In this document: positions 1-7,468 of the stretch, piece after piece | Layout of the letters: each line of letters begins with the position of its first letter | Numbering within the stretch: the stretch's first letter is position 1 | From: Pseudomonadota bacterium | GTDB taxonomy: Bacteria; Pseudomonadota; Alphaproteobacteria; Acetobacterales; Acetobacteraceae | DNA: 11,179 nt | NCBI GenBank assembly: GCA_021828605.1 | Contig: JAJZEG010000388.1 | Span: 1-11,179 of the forward strand | Direction: 5' to 3' | Position numbers and translations under genes: made by a program | Notes under the pieces: generated by a model | Told to the model about the DNA's origin: nothing | The model's database searches: none | What the model saw: the letters and a program-made list of their open reading frames with translations, nothing else

Positions 1-769
1 CCACCCGCTCGGCCTCATCCGGGCCGATGGCTTTGATCGCGGCGGCAAACCCGGCAATCGCCGCCAAATCCGGCGTGCCGCCGCGTCTGCCGCGCTCTTG
101 GCCGCCGCCTTTGATCAAAGGGGCCAGCCGTTCAGCCGCCTCCGTCGCCAACACCAAGACTCCAGCACCCTTCGGCCCGCCCATTTTATGGCTCGATACC
201 GCAAAACTGGTGGCCCCCGCGCCGAGTGGATCGATCACGATGCGCCCAATCGCCTGCGCGGCATCGACATGCAAGGCCGCGCCATAGCGCGCGCAGAGTG
301 CGGCAATTTGCGCGAGCGGATGGATCACGCCGGTCTCATTATTGGCGGCCATCAGGCACACCAAAGCGGGCGGATGGGTGGCGAGCGCCTGCTCAAGGGC
401 CGCCAGATCAATGCTGCCCGAGCGCAAAACCGGAATACACACCGCCCGACCGGTGGCCTGAGCCGGTGCGCGAATGGCGTCATGTTCGGTCGCGCCGATC
501 AGGATCGGCCGATCACCCCCCAACGCATGAATCGCCAGCGCGTTGGCTTCCGTGGCGCCCGAGGTGAAAACCAGATCCTGAGGGCGGGCATGACAATACC
601 CAGCTACAATTTCGCGCGCCTGCTCCAAAATCTGCCGCGCCTGCCGTCCGAATTGATGCACCGAGGCCGGATTTGCTGCGTCCAATGCCGCGATCATCGC
701 GGCGCGCGCGACGGGGCGCAGCAGGTCGCTGGCATTGGCGTCCAGATAAAGCGGGTTAATCGTGGGCAA
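1..769 (-). CDS. Cysteine desulfurase, class I (IscS/NifS-like), partial
   Basis: PLP enzyme that takes sulfur from cysteine, leaving alanine, for Fe-S cluster or thio-cofactor assembly. 256 residues are visible; the C-terminus, with the catalytic cysteine loop, lies beyond the left edge. One unbroken frame shows YLDANAS near residue 8, TSGATEAN (69-76), the PLP-stacking His96 in TEHDAI, ANNETG (142-147), Asp169 and Gln172 in HVDAAQ, and the PLP lysine Lys195 in [25 protein letters not shown] stretch (221-232) corresponds to the family's conserved Arg/Gly-Thr segment. The SSHKxGGPKG motif fits the IscS/NifS group better than SufS. No ATG fits the usual N-terminus, so I chose TTG at 769, giving [10 protein letters not shown] and a 14-base overlap with the end of cysE. 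An ATG at 844 would add 25 Pro/Arg-rich residues and is less likely. The overlap suggests translational coupling to cysE. The family is certain; the start and the exact role are not. Confidence 0.9.
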   Translation of the reverse strand, partial: MPTINPLYLDANASDLLRPVARAAMIAALDAANPASVHQFGRQARQILEQAREIVAGYCHARPQDLVFTSGATEANALAIHALGGDRPILIGATEHDAIRAPAQATGRAVCIPVLRSGSIDLAALEQALATHPPALVCLMAANNETGVIHPLAQIAALCARYGAALHVDAAQAIGRIVIDPLGAGATSFAVSSHKMGGPKGAGVLVLATEAAERLAPLIKGGGQERGRRGGTPDLAAIAGFAAAIKAIGPDEAERV

Positions 770-1508
770 AATCGGCTCGCGGCGCCTGGGGTGCCGGGTC
801 AAAGGCGGGGTTGGGCGATGCGGTGGGTAATTGGGCGCGCGCATCCGAGCGGGCGACCCGCTGTTCCAGGTCGGTCAGTTCGGCGCGCAGCATTTCGATT
901 TCACTGAGCAACGGGTCGAGGCACGGGTCGCACGGCGTGCCATACGGATCAAACCGAACTTTAGCGCGTTGATTATCGCTGCGCTGATCATCCCGCCGTT
1001 CAACCGGGCGGGCCGGAATCCCGACCACTGTTGTTCCCGCCGGAACCTCCGCCACCACCACCGCATTGGCACCGATCCGGGCATTCTCGCCGATCAAAAT
1101 TGCGCCCAACACCTTGGCGCCCGCGCCAATAATCACGTTATTGCCAATCGTCGGATGGCGCTTGCCATGATCGGTCGCGGTGCCGCCCAAAGTGACTTGA
1201 TGATATAAATAGACATCATCGCCTAGCTCGGCGGTTTCCCCGATCACCACCCCCATACCATGATCAATAATGCAGCGCCGGCCAATTTTAGCGCCGGGAT
1301 GAATTTCGATTCCGGTCACCCAACGTCCAAAATGTGAGACAATACGCCCGAGCAGGAGCAAATGATGGCCCCATAGATAATGGGCCACGCGATGGATGAG
1401 CACCGCATGAAGCCCAGGATAGCAGAGCAAAACTTCTAAATCAGACCGCGCGGCGGGATCGCGTTGCCGGTAAGCTTGGATCGTCTCGCCAAAAAACATA
1501 GGGGTCAT
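756..1508 (-). CDS. cysE: Serine O-acetyltransferase (short EpsC-type)
   Basis: Transfers acetyl from acetyl-CoA to L-serine to give O-acetylserine, the precursor of cysteine, in the cytoplasm. 250 residues from the chosen ATG. The N-terminal helical part carries [20 protein letters not shown] (17-36), typical of this family. A left-handed beta helix of hexapeptide repeats follows (about 66-170). It includes GIEIHP, the catalytic His83 in [20 protein letters not shown] (103-110), His118 in KRHPTIG and GIPARPV (163-169). The tail after 170 is long: [11 protein letters not shown], a short heptad-like helix (about 202-222), then a Pro/Ala-rich end. The helical domain is the short form, without the extended N-terminus of E. 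coli CysE. The frame opens at 1577, but ATG 1508 has a GGAA about 8-10 bases upstream and gives the expected N-terminus; ATG 1499 is the alternative. It is followed directly by the cysteine desulfurase, so the pair makes and then uses cysteine. Confidence 0.93.
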   Translation of the reverse strand: MTPMFFGETIQAYRQRDPAARSDLEVLLCYPGLHAVLIHRVAHYLWGHHLLLLGRIVSHFGRWVTGIEIHPGAKIGRRCIIDHGMGVVIGETAELGDDVYLYHQVTLGGTATDHGKRHPTIGNNVIIGAGAKVLGAILIGENARIGANAVVVAEVPAGTTVVGIPARPVERRDDQRSDNQRAKVRFDPYGTPCDPCLDPLLSEIEMLRAELTDLEQRVARSDARAQLPTASPNPAFDPAPQAPRADFAHD

Positions 1509-1945
1509 GCGACATTTCCGTAGGAATGGGGCGACCGATAGGATATAAACACCCATCTCGGGTGAAAACCCCACCATATCGAATAACTGTGCTGCGTGTC
1601 GGGGTGAAGGTCAAGCGGGGGTGATGGATAAGCCAATGCGCGTTTTGCATGGTCGCGCTCGCGTAAGGCCCAGCAACCCTGATCGTAAAGTGCCGGACTG
1701 TGACTATATAGTATGGAGGCGGCTGGGATCGGCCTTCTCCATCATGAAGTCCAGTGAAAAATAGCGTCGCAATCCGGTGAAGCCGGGTAGCACGAAAATG
1801 AAACCGTCGGTTGCGACCGTGGATAATAAGCGTGGGTCGTGGAGTAAAATTTACAGGACGCTTAGGACACGTCCTTTGAAGTGAAGTAGAGTGTGGCGTT
1901 GGGTCCGGCGTCGCGTTTTTGTAAAACGAGAGAGTGTACAGAAAA
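1509..1945. other. Intergenic region between divergent cysE and hydrolase genes
   Basis: This 437-base gap must hold the promoters for cysE (leftward) and the hydrolase (rightward). It is visibly less GC-rich than its neighbours towards the right side. I can see a perfect 10-base palindrome, ACTATATAGT, at 1703-1712, which could contribute to a -10 element on either strand. A bulged stem can form from 1665-1674 with 1722-1736, and AGGACG (1855-1860) is complementary to CGTCCT (1870-1875). No convincing paired -35/-10 boxes, known riboswitch core or tRNA is seen. A minus-strand frame is open from 1850 to a stop at 1704-1706 and has a protein-like composition, but it lacks a good start. It may be a decayed remnant. 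Confidence 0.6.
1665..1736 (+). other. Possible stem-loop with bulge
   Basis: AAGGC (1665-1669) and CCAGC (1670-1674) pair with GCTGG (1722-1726) and GCCTT (1732-1736), with a five-base bulge (1727-1731) on the 3' side. The 47-base loop contains the ACTATATAGT palindrome. The same bases pair on either strand, so the strand is uncertain. It could be an untranslated leader structure, but ten base pairs across a large loop can arise by chance in GC-rich DNA. Confidence 0.2.
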
Positions 1946-2611
1946 ATGCCTGAAGTTATGTTTGCCGGGCCAGATGGTCGGCTCGAAGGTCGTTATCATC
2001 ACGCCAAAGAGCGCGGCGCGCCATTGGCCTTGGTGCTCCACCCGCATCCTTTGCATGGCGGGACGATGAATAACCGGATCACCTACTCGATGTATCAGGT
2101 GTTCCAGCGTTTGGGTTTCTCGACCATGCGGTTCAATTTCCGTGGCGTCGGGCGCAGTCAGGGCAAGTTCGATGGCGGCATGGGCGAAATCAACGATGCC
2201 GCCGCCGCCTTGGACTGGATGCAGTCGCTCAATCCGGGCCATGGCGGCTTGTGGATTGCGGGCTATTCGTTTGGTGCGTTCGTGGGCATGCAGCTCTTGA
2301 TGCGCCGCCCCGAAGTGTCCGGCTGGATCAGCATTGCTCCGCCCGCCGCGCATTATGATTTCGGCTTTCTTGCCCCCTGCCCATGCAGCGGCCTGATGAT
2401 CCATGGCGAGGCCGATGAGCTGGTGCCGGAATTGTCGGTGCGCAAACTGGTCGAAAAATTGAATACCCAAAAAGGGGTCGCGGTCGATTATCGGGTGGTG
2501 CCGGGGGCCGATCATGTGTTTGCCCAGCATGCCGACATGATCGCTGATCAGGTCGAATCGTATGTCAGTGCTGAAATCGCGCGCAAGCATATGGCGCTCG
2601 CGGCTGACTGA
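1946..2611 (+). CDS. Alpha/beta hydrolase (DUF-type, dienelactone-hydrolase-like fold)
   Basis: Predicted soluble serine hydrolase of 221 residues; the substrate is unknown. The alpha/beta-hydrolase core is complete: HPHPLHGG (32-39) before the cap, NFRGVGRS (64-71), the nucleophile elbow GYSFGA with Ser108, a likely acid Asp157 in HGEADELV, and His190 in GADHVF. The short length, with no lid domain inserted, matches the small hydrolase family beginning MPEVxFxGPxGRLEGRY in alphaproteobacteria. GTG at 1934 is in frame, but ATG 1946 has a GAGAGAG purine tract at the right distance and gives the family N-terminus. It is transcribed away from cysE and the cysteine desulfurase. As far as I recall, relatives of this hydrolase often sit beside Fe-S assembly (suf) genes in alphaproteobacteria, so the neighbourhood may be meaningful, but a role there is not established. 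There is no signal peptide or membrane segment. Confidence 0.88.
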   Translation: MPEVMFAGPDGRLEGRYHHAKERGAPLALVLHPHPLHGGTMNNRITYSMYQVFQRLGFSTMRFNFRGVGRSQGKFDGGMGEINDAAAALDWMQSLNPGHGGLWIAGYSFGAFVGMQLLMRRPEVSGWISIAPPAAHYDFGFLAPCPCSGLMIHGEADELVPELSVRKLVEKLNTQKGVAVDYRVVPGADHVFAQHADMIADQVESYVSAEIARKHMALAAD

Positions 2612-2617
2612 GCTGTC

Positions 2618-2631
2618 GCCCGATGCCGGGC
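2618..2631. terminator. Small hairpin between convergent genes
   Basis: GCCCG (2618-2622), loop ATGC, CGGGC (2627-2631), followed on the plus strand by TTT, GCG and TTT. It lies just after the hydrolase stop (2609-2611) and just before the end of the leftward CoA-transferase gene (stop 2639-2641). It is a plausible weak intrinsic terminator for the hydrolase transcript. The stem is only five base pairs and the T run is interrupted, and there is no U-tract for the opposite direction. Confidence 0.4.
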
Positions 2632-2638
2632 TTTGCGT

Positions 2639-3301
2639 TTAGGGGGCGAGCAATAGTCGCTGAACGTAAAGCCCGGGCGTGACGATATGTTCCGGATTGA
2701 GCGCGCCGAGTTCCACCTGTTGATGGACCTGCGCGATGGTGACCGCTGCCGCCGTCGCCATGATCGGGTTGAAATTCCGCCCGGTCGCCCGGTAGGTTAA
2801 ATTGCCCCAGCGATCGGCTGACCATGCTTCGATCAGCGCGAAATCGGCCGATAGAGCGGATTCCAGCACGCAAAGCCGATGCTCAATAATCCGGGTTTCC
2901 TTGCCTGCGGCCAACTCGGTATCCGCGCCGGTCGGGGTGAAAAACGCTGGGATCCCGGCGCCCGCCGCTCGGATCCGTTCGGCCAGGGTTCCTTGCGGCA
3001 CCAGTTCCAGCTCGATTTTCCCCGCCGCATACAGCGCATCGAACGCGGTTTTGGTCGGGGCGCGGGGATAAGAGCAGATCACTTTGGTGATCGCGCCTTC
3101 GGCGATCAAAGCGGGCAGGCCGCCGAAATCGCCACCGGCATTATTGGCGATAATCGTCAAACCCCGCAAACCACGCCCGCTCAGCGCATCGACCAGCCGA
3201 TGCGGTTGCCCAATCGCCCCAAACCCGCCGACCATGATCGTCGCGCCATCGCCCAGGCCCGCCAGCGCGGCGTCGAGCGAGGTGACGAATTTATCGATCA
3301 T
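2639..3301 (-). CDS. 3-oxoacid/3-oxoadipate CoA-transferase, subunit A
   Basis: Alpha subunit of a family I CoA-transferase, which moves CoA from a donor such as succinyl-CoA onto a 3-oxo acid. 220 residues, full length for a separate A subunit (ScoA/AtoD/PcaI type). The CoA-transferase signature 1 is intact at 18-33 (DGATIMVGGFGAIGQP). The conserved blocks IIANNAGGD (50-58), VICSYPR (74-80), ELELVPQGTLAERIRAAG (97-114), FFTPTG (120-125) and DRWGNLTYR (163-171) are also present, as is EHIVTPG (204-210). The catalytic glutamate of these enzymes lies in subunit B, which is not encoded on either side: downstream is the convergent hydrolase and upstream is parE, 18 bases away. The ATG has only a weak Shine-Dalgarno, so expression may depend on coupling to parE. 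The acid substrate (acetoacetate, oxoadipate or other) cannot be told from this sequence, so I give no symbol. Confidence 0.9.
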   Translation of the reverse strand: MIDKFVTSLDAALAGLGDGATIMVGGFGAIGQPHRLVDALSGRGLRGLTIIANNAGGDFGGLPALIAEGAITKVICSYPRAPTKTAFDALYAAGKIELELVPQGTLAERIRAAGAGIPAFFTPTGADTELAAGKETRIIEHRLCVLESALSADFALIEAWSADRWGNLTYRATGRNFNPIMATAAAVTIAQVHQQVELGALNPEHIVTPGLYVQRLLLAP

Positions 3302-3319
3302 GGGTAAAGATTCAGGGGG

Positions 3320-5281
3320 TTAAATATCGACATCATCGACTTTTCCGGCATTGTCCTGAATGAACCGAAACCGCAACTCAGGTTTCCGCCCCATCAGGCT
3401 TTCCACCATCTCCTCGGTCTCGGTGCGCCGCTCGGGCAGGGCGACCACCCGCAACAGCACCCGTTTCGACGGGTCCATGGTGGTTTCCTTCAGCATCGCG
3501 GGCGGCATTTCACCAAGCCCTTTGAACCGGCTGATATCAACCTTGGCACCGGCTTTGAAGGTCGATTTGAGCAACCGGTCCCGCGCCTGATCATCCATCG
3601 CATAAACCGATTTACTGCCCTGGGTCAGCCGATAAAGCGGCGGCTGGGCCAGATAAACATGCCCACCGCGGATCAATTCAGGCAACTCGCGATAGAAAAA
3701 CGTCATCAACAGCGAGGCGATATGCGCCCCATCCACATCCGCATCGGTCATAATAATAATCCGGCCATAGCGCAGCTGATCCAGCCGAAACCGGTCCCCC
3801 ACGCCGCAGCCCAGCGCTTCGATCAGGTCTTTGAGTTCCTGATTCTGCCGGAGTTTTTCGGTCGAGGCCGAGGCGACGTTCAGGATTTTTCCGCGTAGCG
3901 GCAAGACCGCCTGGGTTTCCCGGTTGCGCGCCTGCTTCGCCGAGCCGCCCGCCGAATCGCCTTCCACCAGGAAAATCTCGGTATCTTCGCGTGATTCGCG
4001 GGTGCAATCGGTCAATTTGCCGGGCAGGCGCAAGCGGCGCGTTGCGGATTTGCGCGGTGTATCTTTGGCTTCGCGCTTGCGAATGCGTTCTTCCGCGCGC
4101 TCGATCACAAAGGCCAGCAAATTATCCGCATTGGCCGGATCGCCGGTCAAAAAATGCTCGAACCGGTCACGCAGCGCAAACTCAGTGAGGCGCTGCGCGG
4201 TCGGCGAGGTCAGTTTTTCCTTGGTCTGGCCCTGAAATTGCGGATCGCGAATAAATAGCGACAGCTTGGCCGCCAGGCACGCGGTCACATCCTCGCCGGT
4301 AATCACCGCAGCGCGCTTGTTGCCCCGCGCATCGCCAAAGCCACGCAACGCTTTGAGCAAGCCTCCGCGAAACCCGGCCTCATGGGTGCCGCCCTGCGGG
4401 GTGGGAATGGTGTTGCAATAGGTCGCAAGGCTCGCCTCGCCGCTCTCCTGCCATGCGCAGGCCCATTCCAGCTTGCCCGCTTGTTCAGGCAAATCCGCCG
4501 TGCCCGCCCAAACCGGCACCACCAGAGGCGGGTTGGCCCCCAATTCCTCGGCCAGGGAATCGGCCAAGCCGCCGGGGAAATGCAATTCGGCCTGGACGGG
4601 GATGTCCGAGCCTGCGGGCAGGAGCGCCGGATCGCAACTCCAGCGGATCCGCACGCCGCGAAATAAATACGCCTTTGAGCGGCACAGCCGATAGAGCAAA
4701 ACCGGACTGAAGCGCAGCGGCCCGAAAATCTCGGGGTCCGGGACAAAGCGAAATAACGTGCCGCGCCGGTTCGCCACTGCCCCGGCATTCACCAGCGGCC
4801 CGAGCGGCTTGCCGCGCGCATAGTCCTGGCGCCACAACACCCGATCACGTGCCACCTCGACCTCCAGCCGTTCGGCCAAAGCATTAACCACCGAACTGCC
4901 AACCCCGTGCAAACCCCCCGCCGTCGCATAGGTTTTGCCAGAAAATTTTCCGCCCGAATGCAATGTGGTCAAAATGACTTCGAGCGCTGATTTATCCTTG
5001 AACTTCGGATGCGCATCAACCGGGATGCCGCGTCCATTATCGCGCACGGTCAGCCAGTTATCGGCGTTCAAACCCATCTCAATCAGCGACGCATGGCCCG
5101 CGACCGCCTCGTCCATCGCATTATCAAGCAACTCGGCGGCGAGATGATGCAAGGCGGATTGATCGGTCCCGCCAATATACATGCCGGGTCGGCGCCGAAC
5201 CGGCTCCAGCCCCTCAAGCACCTCGATATCGCGCGCCGAATAACTCGCACCGGCCTCAGATTTTTCAAACAAGTCGCTCAC
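3320..5281 (-). CDS. parE: DNA topoisomerase IV subunit B
   Basis: ATPase subunit of the type IIA topoisomerase that decatenates daughter chromosomes; it works with ParC, which is not in this window. 653 residues, normal for alphaproteobacterial ParE. The GHKL ATPase domain shows IEVLEGLEPVRRRPGMYIGG (19-38), ELLDNAMDEA with Glu50 and Asn54, DNGRGIPV (81-88) and GGLHGVGSSVVNA (122-134). The transducer domain carries QTKEKL (352-357) with the ATP-contacting lysine. The TOPRIM domain has VEGDSAGGSA (439-448, Glu440), PLRGKILNV and TDADVDGAHI (512-521). RFKGLGEM and the following LKETTMDP (585-604) are also conserved. The 653-residue length, without the large C-terminal insert of many GyrB proteins, together with the GLGEMPPAMLKET segment, favours ParE over GyrB. 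The frame opens at a GTG (5314), but GTG 5281 has GGGGA four bases upstream and yields the typical MSDLF start. It lies about 36 bases after cmk. Confidence 0.93.
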   Translation of the reverse strand: MSDLFEKSEAGASYSARDIEVLEGLEPVRRRPGMYIGGTDQSALHHLAAELLDNAMDEAVAGHASLIEMGLNADNWLTVRDNGRGIPVDAHPKFKDKSALEVILTTLHSGGKFSGKTYATAGGLHGVGSSVVNALAERLEVEVARDRVLWRQDYARGKPLGPLVNAGAVANRRGTLFRFVPDPEIFGPLRFSPVLLYRLCRSKAYLFRGVRIRWSCDPALLPAGSDIPVQAELHFPGGLADSLAEELGANPPLVVPVWAGTADLPEQAGKLEWACAWQESGEASLATYCNTIPTPQGGTHEAGFRGGLLKALRGFGDARGNKRAAVITGEDVTACLAAKLSLFIRDPQFQGQTKEKLTSPTAQRLTEFALRDRFEHFLTGDPANADNLLAFVIERAEERIRKREAKDTPRKSATRRLRLPGKLTDCTRESREDTEIFLVEGDSAGGSAKQARNRETQAVLPLRGKILNVASASTEKLRQNQELKDLIEALGCGVGDRFRLDQLRYGRIIIMTDADVDGAHIASLLMTFFYRELPELIRGGHVYLAQPPLYRLTQGSKSVYAMDDQARDRLLKSTFKAGAKVDISRFKGLGEMPPAMLKETTMDPSKRVLLRVVALPERRTETEEMVESLMGRKPELRFRFIQDNAGKVDDVDI

Positions 5282-5317
5282 TTTATCCCCAATTCCATCA
5301 GCATCGCGCCACACTGA

Positions 5318-5959
5318 TCACAAATGCGCCAAGGTGCGGTTCACAATCGCCGCCGCCGCTTCGAAGGCGTGATCAGCATTCATCGCGCTGGTATCAAGCA
5401 CATGCGCATCCGCCGCAGGCATCAAGGGTGCGGCCGCCCGGGTGCGATCCGCCTCATCGCGGGCCGCCAAATCAGCGCGCGTCGCTTCTAACGTCGTGTC
5501 AACGCCAGACGCTTCCCGCTCGGCAAAGCGCCGCGCCGCCCGCACCTCCAGCGAAGCCGTCACATAGAGTTTCACCGGGGCGTCAGGAAATACAATCGTG
5601 CCAATATCGCGGCCATCGAGCACGCCACCCGTGCGCGTCGCGAAATCCCGCTGGAAGTCGAGCAAGCAGGCGCGCACTCCGGCAATCGACGCGACCACGC
5701 TGGCCATCCGGTCAACCTCCTGGCTGCGTAAATCTGCGCGGTCCAAATCAACGCGGTTCAGGGTCTGCGCCTGATTGATCGCGTCGCGCGCGGCGTCGCT
5801 GCCCGCATCCAGCACCCGGCGCGCGACTGCCCGATACAACAAGCCGGTATCCAGATAAGGCAGGTTGAACGCCCGCGCGAGCCGCCGCGCCAACGTGCCC
5901 TTGCCCGAGGCGGCAGGCCCATCGATTGCAATCACCAACTGGTCCATCACGCCGCGCAT
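5318..5959 (-). CDS. cmk: Cytidylate kinase
   Basis: Phosphorylates CMP and dCMP to the diphosphates using ATP, in the cytoplasm. 213 residues. The P-loop GPAASGKGT is at 14-22, the nucleotide-binding YLDTGLLYRAVA at 35-46 and GRDIGTIVFP at 116-125. The C-terminal part has a lid-region run ARDEADRTRAAAPL with conserved Asp and Arg residues. Several starts are possible: GTG 5962, ATG 5959 and ATG 5947. I chose ATG 5959 because a GAGGGGA tract lies just upstream and its A is shared with the TGA of aroA (TGATG), a usual coupling arrangement. The next gene, parE, begins shortly after. In many proteobacteria cmk is followed by rpsA; here it is not. Confidence 0.94.
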   Translation of the reverse strand: MRGVMDQLVIAIDGPAASGKGTLARRLARAFNLPYLDTGLLYRAVARRVLDAGSDAARDAINQAQTLNRVDLDRADLRSQEVDRMASVVASIAGVRACLLDFQRDFATRTGGVLDGRDIGTIVFPDAPVKLYVTASLEVRAARRFAEREASGVDTTLEATRADLAARDEADRTRAAAPLMPAADAHVLDTSAMNADHAFEAAAAIVNRTLAHL

Positions 5960-7368
5960 CACGTCCCCTCGCTTGCCGTTTCACGCCCCGGTTCGCCCGC
6001 CATCTCAATCGCGGCGCCCAGCCCGCGCATCAGCGCAATAAATCCTGGAAAACTGGTATCGATAAATCGCGCATCGTCAATTTGCACGGCGGCATCGGCG
6101 ACCAGCCCGAGCACTAACGCGCTCATGGCCAAGCGATGATCCATCCGGGTCTCGACCATACCCCCACCCGCCCGCAGGGCGCCACCAGCAATGATCATAT
6201 CATCGCCGTCAATATGCGCCTCGACCCCATTGACCTGCAACAACGCAAGCGTGGCTGAAAGCCGGTCGCTCTCTTTCACCCGCAACTCACCGAGCCCGCG
6301 TAACCGCGATGGGCCGGTCGCCCGCGCACAGGCCACCGCGAGAATCGGATATTCGTCAATCATCGAGGGCGCGCGCGACGCCGGCACATCCACGCCGCGT
6401 AAGGCCGAGCCCAGCACGGTCACATCGCCCACCGGCTCGCCGCCTTCGATCCGCTGGTTGGTGATGGTCAAATTGGCACCCATTTCCAGCAAGGTGGTGA
6501 ACAGGCCGGTGCGCAACGGGTTGAGCCCGACCGCCTCAATCGTGACCCGTGACCCGGCGATCAACAGCGCCGCCACCATCGGAAACGCCGCCGAGGAGGG
6601 GTCGCCGGGCACGACAATATCGGCGGCCTGCAAATCGGGTTGCCCGGAAAGCCGGATCAGCCGCCCGCTGCCTTGCGCCTCGACGCTGATTTGCGCGCCA
6701 AAATGCCGGAGCATATTTTCCGAATGATCGCGCGTGGGCTCGGGCTCCTCGATGCTGGTTATGCCCCGCGCATTCAGCCCGGCGAGCAGCAAGGCCGATT
6801 TTACCTGGGCCGAGGCAACCGGCAAGCGGTAGGTCAGTGGCATCGACTCGACAGCGCCTTTGACCGCGAGCGGCAATAAATCACCGGGCCGGGCGATGAA
6901 CACCGCGCCGGTCGCGGCCAAAGGGGCGATCACCCGGCGCATCGGCCGACGCCGGAGTGAGGCATCGCCGGTCATCACTGCAAATAAATCATGGCTGGCC
7001 AGCACCCCGCACAGCAAGCGCGCCGCCGTGCCCGAATTGCCCATATCCAGCATGTCCTCGGGGGTTTTCAACGATCCCAAACCCGAACCGCTGACACTCC
7101 ATACCCCCGCGCCATGCGCGGTAACCACCGCACCCAGGGCGCGCATCGCCTCGGCGGTGCGCAGCACATCCTCGCCCTCCAACAGCCCGCTGATCCGGCT
7201 GGTGCCCATCGCGAGCCCGGCAAACATCAAAGCCCGATGCGAAATCGATTTATCACCCGGCACCCGGATGGTGCCGGTCAAAGCGCGGGGCGTGGGGCGT
7301 GCGCAAGCAGGGTTCGGCGCACCCATCGGCAGGGTAATCGGGGTCGCAATCGGAGCAACAAGGGTCAT
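5959..7368 (-). CDS. aroA: 3-phosphoshikimate 1-carboxyvinyltransferase (EPSP synthase)
   Basis: Sixth step of the shikimate pathway: adds enolpyruvyl from PEP to shikimate-3-phosphate. 469 residues from the chosen start. Visible landmarks are VPGDKSISHRAL (36-47, Lys40), LLEGEDVLRTAEAMRALGA (62-80), GNSGTAARL (110-118), GDASLRRRPM (134-143), AQVKSALLLAGL (187-198), the catalytic Asp338 in MIDEYP, Glu366 in LRVKESDRL and DHRLAM (410-415). The SISHR, GEDV and RPMxRV pattern points to the class II branch that includes CP4 and Bacillus enzymes. Position 113 in NSGTAARL is Gly, where the glyphosate-tolerant CP4 enzyme has Ala, so tolerance is not predicted by that residue. The frame extends to 7422, but ATG 7368 gives the usual short N-terminal lead; ATG 7326 is a further alternative and the ribosome site is weak. 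It heads the minus-strand run aroA, cmk, parE and CoA-transferase A. Confidence 0.94.
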   Translation of the reverse strand: MTLVAPIATPITLPMGAPNPACARPTPRALTGTIRVPGDKSISHRALMFAGLAMGTSRISGLLEGEDVLRTAEAMRALGAVVTAHGAGVWSVSGSGLGSLKTPEDMLDMGNSGTAARLLCGVLASHDLFAVMTGDASLRRRPMRRVIAPLAATGAVFIARPGDLLPLAVKGAVESMPLTYRLPVASAQVKSALLLAGLNARGITSIEEPEPTRDHSENMLRHFGAQISVEAQGSGRLIRLSGQPDLQAADIVVPGDPSSAAFPMVAALLIAGSRVTIEAVGLNPLRTGLFTTLLEMGANLTITNQRIEGGEPVGDVTVLGSALRGVDVPASRAPSMIDEYPILAVACARATGPSRLRGLGELRVKESDRLSATLALLQVNGVEAHIDGDDMIIAGGALRAGGGMVETRMDHRLAMSALVLGLVADAAVQIDDARFIDTSFPGFIALMRGLGAAIEMAGEPGRETASEGT

Positions 7369-7396
7369 CCCGGCGCGATAGCACGTCGGGCCGGGT

Positions 7397-7425
7397 TTGA
7401 CATAGTGATGGATGGGTGGCATGGC
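7397..7425 (+). promoter_or_regulatory. Candidate promoter for the FYDLN-type gene
   Basis: A perfect TTGACA -35 box (7397-7402) is followed after 17 bases by CATGGC, a poor -10 match. It lies about 45 bases upstream of the plus-strand start at 7469, inside the space divergent from aroA. Only the -35 half is convincing. Confidence 0.25.
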
Positions 7426-7468
7426 GCCCGGCCTGTAGCGATCTGTTCAAAATTTCCACGAGGCAAGC

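Noticed and set aside
98..907. 269-codon plus-strand open frame at the left end
   Set aside because: It lies over the cysteine desulfurase and the end of cysE, both recognised by motifs; the translation is Arg/Gly-rich and motif-free.
1441..1650. 69-residue minus-strand frame upstream of and overlapping cysE
   Set aside because: No good ribosome site, overlaps the well-supported CysE N-terminus, and has no recognisable domain.
1651..1745. Resemblance to a SAM-type riboswitch (GGCCCAGCAACCC, later AGTGCCGG)
   Set aside because: Only short strings match the SAM-I/SAM-IV core; the kink-turn and the P1/P4 pairing are not found, and the downstream gene is a hydrolase, not a methionine or SAM gene.
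1862..2590. Long minus-strand open frame opposite the hydrolase gene
   Set aside because: It is antisense to a gene with an intact catalytic triad, and its translation is His/Arg/Ala-rich without any motif; typical shadow in GC-rich DNA.
5959..7368. Possible glyphosate-tolerant EPSP synthase because of class II motifs
   Set aside because: The key position in NSGTAARL is Gly113, not the Ala of the CP4 enzyme, so tolerance is not supported by sequence.
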